Origin: Acidobacteriota bacterium | GTDB taxonomy: Bacteria; Acidobacteriota; Blastocatellia; Pyrinomonadales; Pyrinomonadaceae | NCBI GenBank assembly: GCA_016715115.1 | Contig: JADKBM010000013.1 | Span: forward strand, 62,001-126,000 | Reading direction: 5' to 3' | DNA: 64,000 nt | Shown: positions 45,431 through 51,615 of the stretch, piece by piece | Layout of the letters: every line of letters starts with the position of its first letter | Position numbering within the stretch: position 1 is the stretch's first letter | Program-made: the position numbers and the translations under genes | The notes under the pieces: generated by a model | Seen by the model: only the letters and a program-made list of their open reading frames with translations | What the model was told of the DNA's origin: nothing | The model's database searches: none

Positions 45431-46162
45431 ATGAAAATACGAATCGGCTGGATTCTCATTGTTGTTGGCATATTTTTAATGGTTGCGACCGTCAATACCT
45501 GTGCCGCGGAAGTGGCAACGGTTTGTGGTCGGGTGGTCGGTGAAGACGGAAAACCCGTTGTGGGCGCCGGTGTAGTGATTGCGTATGAAGGCGGCCATTA
45601 CCTTGCATCTGCAAAATCCGGTGATAACGGCCGGTTTGAGATTACGTTTCCCGGGCCAATAAGGCGGCGACTGTATTTGTATTCCGGCGTCGATGCGGTT
45701 CGGGATCATGAGGACGAGTTTCTGGTAGACGCTCCGTTTGGGGGGGCGCTTTGGGGTGAGAAGAAATTTGCGGGAATACCATTTGATATGGGTGAGCGAC
45801 TCACCTACGATGCAGGGGATATTTCGTTGCAGTATTGGTTCAACGACGTGCACGTAAGATTGACTCGGAACCGCCGCAAACTCGTCGTCGCTGAATGGGA
45901 GCGGCTTTGGGTGGTTCTGAAAGATCAACGCGGACGCAAGATTCACGAACAGAGCTTTGCGCCATCGATCACACCACAGGCGGACATTAATTCATCGGAG
46001 ATGCGAATCATGCTTCCCGAAGGGGATTGGAGCTTCGACTTTAAGCGCTATGTTTATGGTAAGTTAAGGCCATCGACCATGATTCTGGGTCAAACCCGGA
46101 CGTTCTCTATTCGGCGTCACGCCGAGACTGTGGAGCTCTGCGTCGAACTTTCAGATTTTTAG
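45431..46162 (+). CDS. Secreted carboxypeptidase-regulatory-like domain protein, candidate immunity I8
   Basis: The protein has 243 residues from ATG 45431, with GGAGGA about 13 nt upstream. The signal peptide IGWILIVVGIFLMVATVNT is followed by a CarboxypepD_reg-like beta-sandwich: TVCGRVVGEDGKPVVGAGV, YLASAKSGDNGRFEITFPG (about residues 35-95). The second half is unrecognised. Such domains are protein-binding sandwiches. It lies 19 nt after the T8 tip, in the place of an immunity gene. It could also be an ordinary secreted protein. Confidence 0.5.
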   Translation: MKIRIGWILIVVGIFLMVATVNTCAAEVATVCGRVVGEDGKPVVGAGVVIAYEGGHYLASAKSGDNGRFEITFPGPIRRRLYLYSGVDAVRDHEDEFLVDAPFGGALWGEKKFAGIPFDMGERLTYDAGDISLQYWFNDVHVRLTRNRRKLVVAEWERLWVVLKDQRGRKIHEQSFAPSITPQADINSSEMRIMLPEGDWSFDFKRYVYGKLRPSTMILGQTRTFSIRRHAETVELCVELSDF

Positions 46163-46334
46163 GCGCATTTGGATCATTTTCTGATGCCGCCGGGAACATC
46201 ATCCGGCAGGGTGATGTCCAGTCAGACCCGCACACCTATGTCGACACGAACTACGACGCATCGGGACGAAGGACACGGATGTTCGACAAACGCAAGGGAC
46301 GGTTCGGCAACGTACTCAACATGATCCAGGAACA
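46163..46334 (+). pseudogene. RHS fragment, 5' part of the T9 gene
   Basis: An open frame without start reads SDAAGNIIRQGDVQSDPHTY and RKGRFGNVLNMIQEH, almost the same as T7, and then breaks at 46335 where a period-7 repeat element replaces the expected LSEYVFDGDGRP segment. Confidence 0.75.
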
Positions 46335-46512
46335 CCATTTCGATTTTGGATTGGGGATTTTGGATTTTGGATTTGCGGTTGACGCAACGAATCGAAGCCA
46401 GAAGTGCCGGGAAGCAACCGATTCGTTGGACTGGGAAACCAAATAATTGATATGCGCCCATTGCAGGTGAAATCCGCAATCCCAAATCCGAATTCCGAGA
46501 TCGCCTCGGCGA
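46335..46512. repeat. Period-7 inverted-arm element replacing part of an RHS gene
   Basis: The left arm (46340-46380) has GATTTTGGATTGGGGATTTT and the right arm (46469-46500) has AAATCCGCAATCCCAAATCC. About 90 nt of unrelated sequence lie between. RHS homology stops at 46334 and resumes at 46513 (GTCAAGCCGGACGAAACGAA), so about 190 nt of RHS were replaced by the element. Confidence 0.75.
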
Positions 46513-47753
46513 CGGTCAAGCCGGACGAAACGAAGTGGGAAACGAAGATCTTCGCCGGCGGGGCGCTGATCGCCAAAGAAGGCGCGACCGGTCCTCATTG
46601 GCTGACTTCCGATCCAGTGACGGGATCGACGGCGACATGGCGCAAGATCGATAATGACTGGCTGACATCGGTCGAGGAAACGGAGCCGCTCGGTCAGAAG
46701 ATCTACAACGCCGATCCCGATCCGCTTCCCGATCCGAGTTATGACAACTCGGTCGGCAACGCTGATTACCCACAGTGGCAATGCCAGATGCCGTCGAAGT
46801 TTTACGGCAACTTCTACGCGATGCCGTGGCATTGCCAGTATGCGGAGATCAAACGGAGATCGTTCGAAGGCGGCCATTACGTGATTGAGGAACCCGAGAC
46901 GAATCCGAAGAAGGTCTCAGGCCATCCGACCGGATCGGCCGGCCCGGCAACTTCAGGATCAACCGGTCACGAGGCAGGCCATCAGATGGCATTCAGCCGA
47001 CTGATGAATTTCACGCTCGGCGCAACCCGGAAATCGACCAAAGAGACTGGCGAACACACCGGCGACGATGATGACCCGATCCGCGTCAAAACCCACACCT
47101 CTCGAATCATCGGCAACCGAGGCGAACGCGGCAGCGGAATCGGTAAACCACTCGAAACCGGGTGGGCCGAGCCGAGTGGCTCCGGATTTGATTGGAAAAC
47201 AAAAATGACACCTGAGGAAATTGAGGAAATACGCCGTGTTGTACTGCAACGGATTGAGGAAATCCCAATGTGTGGAGTCTTCATTGAAAGACTTGGCCTT
47301 CAGTTGACTGGAAAAGAAATGTCGGCCGCAGACTTCCTGAATGAGGCGATTAACAGAACAAAGAATACGTTGGGATTCAGTTGGGGTAAATACGGTGAAC
47401 GCTATGGTGGAGTGGCGTACTTTTCGAAGACTTCGGGTAACGCGGAGATAGTACTTGAAAACAAAGATAGATCGATGAATCCACTCAATGTATTTGGTCT
47501 TATTCATGAAATTCTTCATATCGCGTTCCTTGCGGCTGACCAAGAGATCTCAGAAGTGCTCAAGGTGCTCCAAATTGACGTTACTCTTGATCGTGGCGAA
47601 ACAATGAAATACCCGGAAGATTTAGATAACAGGAACCTCGCCTACAGCCAGTACTTCGGCCAAGCAGTAAAAAACCGATGCGGTGATTCCAGTATTGGGG
47701 CGGAGCCAAGACCGCCCGCGTATCCAATTACATTGTTAGAAGGAGACAGATAA
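46404..47753 (+). CDS. Headless RHS protein with HEILH tip (T9)
   Basis: The frame has 449 codons from a GTG inside the repeat element, so the first 35 residues are not RHS. The pre-tip core (TKWETKIFAGGALIA to STKETGEHTGDD) is nearly identical to T8. The tip starts about residue 265 and has EEIRRVVLQRIEEIPMCG, NTLGFSWGKYGERYGG and GLIHEILHIAF (HExxH at 47505-47519). It differs from the T7/T8 tips after the shared core, which is the pattern expected of tip exchange. It has no signal peptide or normal start, and is followed 4 nt later by I9. Confidence 0.7.
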   Translation: MPGSNRFVGLGNQIIDMRPLQVKSAIPNPNSEIASATVKPDETKWETKIFAGGALIAKEGATGPHWLTSDPVTGSTATWRKIDNDWLTSVEETEPLGQKIYNADPDPLPDPSYDNSVGNADYPQWQCQMPSKFYGNFYAMPWHCQYAEIKRRSFEGGHYVIEEPETNPKKVSGHPTGSAGPATSGSTGHEAGHQMAFSRLMNFTLGATRKSTKETGEHTGDDDDPIRVKTHTSRIIGNRGERGSGIGKPLETGWAEPSGSGFDWKTKMTPEEIEEIRRVVLQRIEEIPMCGVFIERLGLQLTGKEMSAADFLNEAINRTKNTLGFSWGKYGERYGGVAYFSKTSGNAEIVLENKDRSMNPLNVFGLIHEILHIAFLAADQEISEVLKVLQIDVTLDRGETMKYPEDLDNRNLAYSQYFGQAVKNRCGDSSIGAEPRPPAYPITLLEGDR

Positions 47754-47757
47754 CATC

Positions 47758-48246
47758 ATGCTGAAAGAAACATTAGTTGTGAGCCTGATTGTCCTTATTT
47801 CTATGCCGGCGATAGCGCAATCTTGCAATTCGTGGAAGGGAATAACACCACTTAGATCGACTAAAGACGACGTCGAGAGGATTCTCGGAAAGGCCAATTC
47901 GTCCGGAAAGTATGCTGTTGGATACCAAACGAAGGAGGGACGAGTTACGGTTTTCTATTCGAGTGGCTTGTGCGATGAAAACCCAGAGATGGGCTGGAAT
48001 GTTAGGGAGTTCACGGTAATTAGTCTGACGTACTCGCCAAGTGCAGAAAACTCAACAGAATTCTCAGAGCTGAAACTTGATCAAATCAAGTTTGAACGAT
48101 CGCCGGATCCGGGAATGATGTACGCGGACTATTACACGAGCAAGTCCGACGGCATCGTCGTGCACGTAAATACCATCGAAGACACCGTGAACTTTTTTCA
48201 TTTTTTTCCTGAGTCGAAGTTCGACGATTTGAAATGCAAGAAGTAG
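47758..48246 (+). CDS. Candidate immunity protein I9, secreted 'YSxGxC' family
   Basis: The protein has 162 residues, with AAGGAG about 14 nt before ATG. Signal peptide: MLKETLVVSLIVLISMPAIA. The mature part has RSTKDDVERILGKAN, VTVFYSSGLC, FTVISLTYSP, a FSELKLDQIKFE strand, GIVVHVN and a terminal SKFDDLKC. It shares the motif frame of I1, I2 and I3 though the sequences differ strongly. It is 4 nt downstream of tip T9. Four relatives beside RHS tips in one window make this a candidate general immunity fold. Confidence 0.6.
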   Translation: MLKETLVVSLIVLISMPAIAQSCNSWKGITPLRSTKDDVERILGKANSSGKYAVGYQTKEGRVTVFYSSGLCDENPEMGWNVREFTVISLTYSPSAENSTEFSELKLDQIKFERSPDPGMMYADYYTSKSDGIVVHVNTIEDTVNFFHFFPESKFDDLKCKK

Positions 48247-48250
48247 TCAT

Positions 48251-48640
48251 TTAGCGATTGGGTAGTAGGGAAATTTGACATTCGATTGCGCATCTTTTGC
48301 AAGCCAGGGCAACAGCTTCGTAGAAGAACTGCTCAAGTTGGGATTTCTGGTCGGTGTAGCCGACATTTGAGTTTCTCGCTTGATCGTATGAGACGATGCA
48401 TTGCGAATTTGGTCCTGAATCTACTGCGAATTGAGTGAATTGCGTTTGTTGTATCTATCTGGATCAAAAAAAGCAAACCTTGAGACCAGATTTCGAAGCG
48501 TCGAGATAATTGAATGTTCCTATTCCGAGTCCCCCTGGGACAGGTCGCCAACTGAAACCGCTGGAAGGCTCCAAGAATCTCTCTTAACAATAAAGAATCC
48601 GATCTCTCTACCATTTATTCCCGGACCAGTCGCACCGGGA
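48251..48640 (-). pseudogene. Possible decayed minus-strand gene
   Basis: On the minus strand, consecutive pieces in different frames look like protein: EIGFFIVKRDSWSLPAVSVG, GIGTFNYLDASKSGLKVCFF, then FAVDSGPNSQCIVSYDQARN and EQFFYEAVALACKRCAIECQ, ending in a stop at 48251. Three indels would be needed to join them. No family was recognised. No intact plus-strand gene is seen in this 390-nt stretch. Confidence 0.3.
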
Positions 48641-48642
48641 AT

Positions 48643-48810
48643 ATGGACGAAATCAAATTCAAGTTTCTCTCCGATTCGGTACTGAAGGCGTTCGAACAGG
48701 ACGGGCGGAAGTACTACCGGCTGACCGCGTCTTCGAATGCCGAGGATCTTGTCGGCGACGTCATGTCGCTGAAGGCCCTTGAGCAGATGAAATCATCGGC
48801 GGCCACCCGA
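48643..48810 (+). pseudogene. Fragment resembling a phage prohead-protease-like or structural protein
   Basis: The codons KFLSDSVLKAFEQDGRKYY, RLTASSNAEDLVGD and MSLKALEQMKSSA look like the start of phage-type proteins that begin with a xDGRxYxRLTASS module. The frame then runs into a period-7 repeat. No start signal or downstream phage genes are present. The family call is weak. Confidence 0.3.
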
Positions 48811-49080
48811 TTTTGGATTTGGGATTTTGGATTGGTCGAACCCGGAATGATCGTTTCTTAAATCGAGAAATCTGAAATCGAAAATCGGCAATCCCAAAGG
48901 CGTGGGCCGTCCTTGTCCGCGACAAATCCCCGAATCCCAAACGAAGCAAAAGCATCAACGGATTTGGGATTTTCGATTTTGGATTTTGGATTGGCCGAAA
49001 CTGCGAGTTTCGATCCGGACCATCGCTGGACCGGCAATCTCCGTCAATCCAAAATCCAAAATCCGCAATCCCAAATGTGT
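48811..49080. repeat. Two consecutive period-7 inverted-arm elements
   Basis: Element one: GATTTTGGATTTGGGATTTT (48811-48835) with AATCTGAAATCGAAAATCGG (48868-48890). Element two: GGATTTGGGATTTTCGATTT (48959-48994) with CAATCCAAAATCCAAAATCC (49045-49075). Each encloses about 30-50 nt of different sequence. They separate the fragments at 48643 and 49144. Confidence 0.7.
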
Positions 49081-49143
49081 GGGCTTGCCGAAAAACGCGC
49101 ATCCCGCGCGGTCCCTGAATCCAACACAGAAGAGGAAGAAGTT

Positions 49144-49298
49144 ATGTCAAAAGAAAATGCCGGCGCCGAGCCGCGTCAGTTGTCGGTCGCGTTCCCGCTG
49201 ACCGTCGCCGCGATGGAAAAAGGACGCGAAATACGCGTGGTAAATGGATTCTTGGTGAATGACGTTTCCGAGCCGCAGAGCGGCGGCAGAGTCAAGCC
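49144..49298 (+). pseudogene. Unrecognised gene start, cut by palindromic repeats
   Basis: ATG 49144 has AGAGGAAGAAG just upstream and opens MSKENAGAEPRQLSV, AFPLTVAAMEKGREIRVVNG and FLVNDVSEPQSGG. The frame then enters the palindrome cluster and stops at 49524 without recognisable protein. Probably the first 50 codons of a disrupted gene. Confidence 0.3.
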
Positions 49299-49925
49299 GT
49301 GGGTTTCAACCCACAGTAAGCTTCGAACAGGGCCGCGCGTCGCGTCAGCGACGATTGACTCAGCCGTCGCTGACGCGACGAAATCCCGACAACGCGATGT
49401 CCGTGGGTTGAAACCCACGTATCTAAACTCACGTCATCGCTACGCGATTCGGATCTTGTCGGCGACTCACGTCATCGCTACGCGATTCGGATTCGGCGGA
49501 CGGATCCAGCCGGGGCGCTTTTGAAAAGTCCAAATTCCTGAAAGTCGGGAACGGGACCACAAAGTGTGTGCGGCAAGGCGAACGAAACGAGCACCGCCCT
49601 TTGTTGAACAACGCGAAATCATGATGCTGGCGAACGAAACGTGCGCGGCCGTTTTTTGAACAACGCAACATGATGCTGCAATGGACCAACAACCAACGAC
49701 TTACCTTCGACCCCTTCAGGGTCGGCGTCCCGTCTGACTAAAATCCTGGGGTTACGCTTTGCTCACCCCAGGCTATTATCTGATTCGCTTTCAGCGAATT
49801 AATACAGTTTTTGACAGTCCCAAGGGGTCATAAGAGTCTCGCGCGTCGCGTCAGCGACGACCCAAATCAGCCGTCGCTGACTCGACGAGTCACAAACTCA
49901 CGAGATTCTGTGGGTTGAAACCCAC
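49299..49925. repeat. Cluster of palindromic and dispersed repeats
   Basis: GTGGGTTTCAACCCAC-type palindromes lie at 49299-49314, 49402-49419 and 49910-49925. GTCGCGTCAGCGACG pairs with CGTCGCTGACGCGAC (49339-49353 and 49365-49379, perfect) and recurs with one mismatch at 49845-49886. CATCGCTACGCGATTCGGAT is repeated at 49435 and 49473. Frames here are not coding. Confidence 0.75.
49708..49799. ncRNA. Three consecutive stem-loops, possible structured RNA or repeat unit
   Basis: Perfect stems: CGACCC-CTTCA-GGGTCG (49708-49724), CCTGGGGT/ACCCCAGG with a 12-nt loop (49745-49772) and ATTCGCT-TTC-AGCGAAT (49783-49799). The tight order in 92 nt suggests a folded transcript or a mobile repeat unit. 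Similar palindromes are known to me from other large bacterial genomes as intergenic repeats, so an RNA gene is only one option. Confidence 0.35.
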
Positions 49926-50212
49926 GTCCAAATTAGAGCATCCCTGCGCGATTCGGATCTGGCCGGCAAATGGGGGCATCGCCAGGCAATTCGGATTCGA
50001 TGGACGGATCGTTTGTCTTGAACAATCGATCGACAGGCATCGACCGAATCATCTCCGTTGGCGAGAAAATCCCTTTTCCTTCGACCCAAATCCCAGAAAT
50101 GTGCCGCCGCTCTGCGGCTCGGCGGGCGATCTCCCGCTTTCCGCTTGCTCACGCCCGCGGTTAAATTCTGCCGCCGCGCGGCTGGTCGGACCGGGGAGAT
50201 CGAAGGGTCCGG

Positions 50213-50356
50213 ACTCCATATCGCGTCGACCCGCCGCGCGAGAGCGTCGAACGGCTCGCGAAGGAACTCGCCATCGCGATGCGGCCCGAAGTCCGCCGAA
50301 TACCGCGCTGGGGTAAAGCGGTTCGATCCATTGATCAACGCGCCGGTCGATTATGA
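50213..50356 (+). pseudogene. 3' remnant of an unidentified gene
   Basis: The open frame TPYRVDPPRESVERLAKEL and AIAMRPEVRRIPRWGKAVRS ends in TGA at 50356, 23 nt before the next start. No 5' part is seen; upstream are repeats. Family unknown. The 250 nt before it contain GC-rich hairpins (about 50100-50190). Confidence 0.3.
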
Positions 50357-50379
50357 TAATCTGTCAATCGGCGTTGGAT

Positions 50380-51495
50380 ATGAAGAAGAACGTGCTGCAA
50401 TTGACCGGGAGTTTTCATCAGGGCGGATCCGAACGACAGGCCGTCCAACTCTCGCGGCTTTTGCATAAAGACGACCGGGTGAACCTGTTTGTCGCGACCC
50501 TCAATCGCGAAGGCGTTTTGCGATCGGAGATCGACGCGCTCGGACTCGACGAAATCCCCGAATTCCGGCTCAACTCATTCTACGGCCCGACTTTCATCAA
50601 ACAACTCGGGCGCTCGGTCAAATTCCTGAGAACGAACCGCATCGACGTCATCCACACACACGATTTCTACACAAACGTGTTCGGAATGGCTTCCGCGCGT
50701 CTGGCCGGAGTGAAGCTGAGAATCGCCTCGAAGCGTGAGACGGGCGGAATGCGCTCGGACGCTCAGGACCGGGTCGAGCGGTTCGCATTCGGACGGGCGC
50801 ACCGCATCGTCGTCAACTCGCTCGCGGTGCGTGATTATCTCATCGAACGCGGGATCGAGGCCGAAAAGCCCGCGCTGATCTACAACGGACTCGATTTGGA
50901 CAGGCTGATTCCCGAATCCGCCGACCCGCGGGAAATACGCGAATCGCTGGGAATTCCGGTCGACGGCAAGCTGATCACGCTCGTCGCGAATCTTCGTCAC
51001 GAAGTCAAGAATCAGCCGATGTTCCTGCGGGCGGCGGCGCGCGTCATCCGCGATTTCCCTGACGCCCGGTTTGTGCTTGCCGGCGAGGGCGAGCTGCAGG
51101 CCGAACTTGAATCGCTCGCGAATCGGCTCGGGTTCGCCGAAAACGTCCATTTTATCGGGCGCTGCACGCGGGTCCCGGATTTGCTGGCCGCGAGTTTCGC
51201 CGGTGTCCTGACGAGCTTCAACGAAGGCTTTTCGAACTCGATCCTCGAGTATATGGCAGCCGGTCTGCCGGTTGTCGCGACCAACGTCGGCGGCGCGGCG
51301 GAAGCGATCGTCGAAGGGGAAACCGGATTCCTGATCGATTCGGACGACGACGAGGCGCTGGCGGCAAAACTCGGCGAACTGCTTGCGGACGAGGCCAAGG
51401 CGCGGGCGTTCGGTGCGCAAGGCCGAATGATCGTCCGCGAGAGATTCTCGATCGGGAAGCAACTCTCGGAAACTCTGGAACTTTACGGAATTTGA
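50380..51495 (+). CDS. Glycosyltransferase, family 4
   Basis: The protein has 371 residues from ATG 50380. The N-terminal Rossmann part has GSFHQGGSERQAVQLSRLL (the glycine-rich acceptor loop) and VIHTHDFYTNVFGM. The C-terminal GT-B part has GKLITLVANLRHEVKNQ, LAGEGELQAELE, VHFIGRC and the E-x7-E signature NEGFSNSILEYMAAGLPVVA. It transfers a sugar to a lipid-linked glycan in the cytoplasm. It opens the second exopolysaccharide block. It is transcribed in the same direction as the block left of the toxin island. Confidence 0.9.
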   Translation: MKKNVLQLTGSFHQGGSERQAVQLSRLLHKDDRVNLFVATLNREGVLRSEIDALGLDEIPEFRLNSFYGPTFIKQLGRSVKFLRTNRIDVIHTHDFYTNVFGMASARLAGVKLRIASKRETGGMRSDAQDRVERFAFGRAHRIVVNSLAVRDYLIERGIEAEKPALIYNGLDLDRLIPESADPREIRESLGIPVDGKLITLVANLRHEVKNQPMFLRAAARVIRDFPDARFVLAGEGELQAELESLANRLGFAENVHFIGRCTRVPDLLAASFAGVLTSFNEGFSNSILEYMAAGLPVVATNVGGAAEAIVEGETGFLIDSDDDEALAAKLGELLADEAKARAFGAQGRMIVRERFSIGKQLSETLELYGI

Positions 51496-51524
51496 ACGTT
51501 TTACCTTACTGTTGTTAAAAGTCT

Positions 51525-51556
51525 TTGTTGACAACAAAACACTACTTTGAAATGAT
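51525..51556 (+). promoter_or_regulatory. Likely promoter with palindrome TTGTTGACAACAA
   Basis: TTGACA (51528-51533) and AATGAT (51551-51556) are 17 nt apart in an AT-rich gap. The -35 box lies within the palindrome TTGTTGACAACAA (51525-51537), a possible operator. It would drive the gene at 51616. Confidence 0.45.
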
Positions 51557-51615
51557 AAATAGGGCCTTCCCCCGCGTCTTTTATTTCATCTCATTCTCTG
51601 CAAACGCCAAATAAT

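Noticed and set aside
22000..50400. Prophage
   Set aside because: No integrase, terminase, capsid or tail genes; one weak phage-like fragment at 48643 does not make a prophage.
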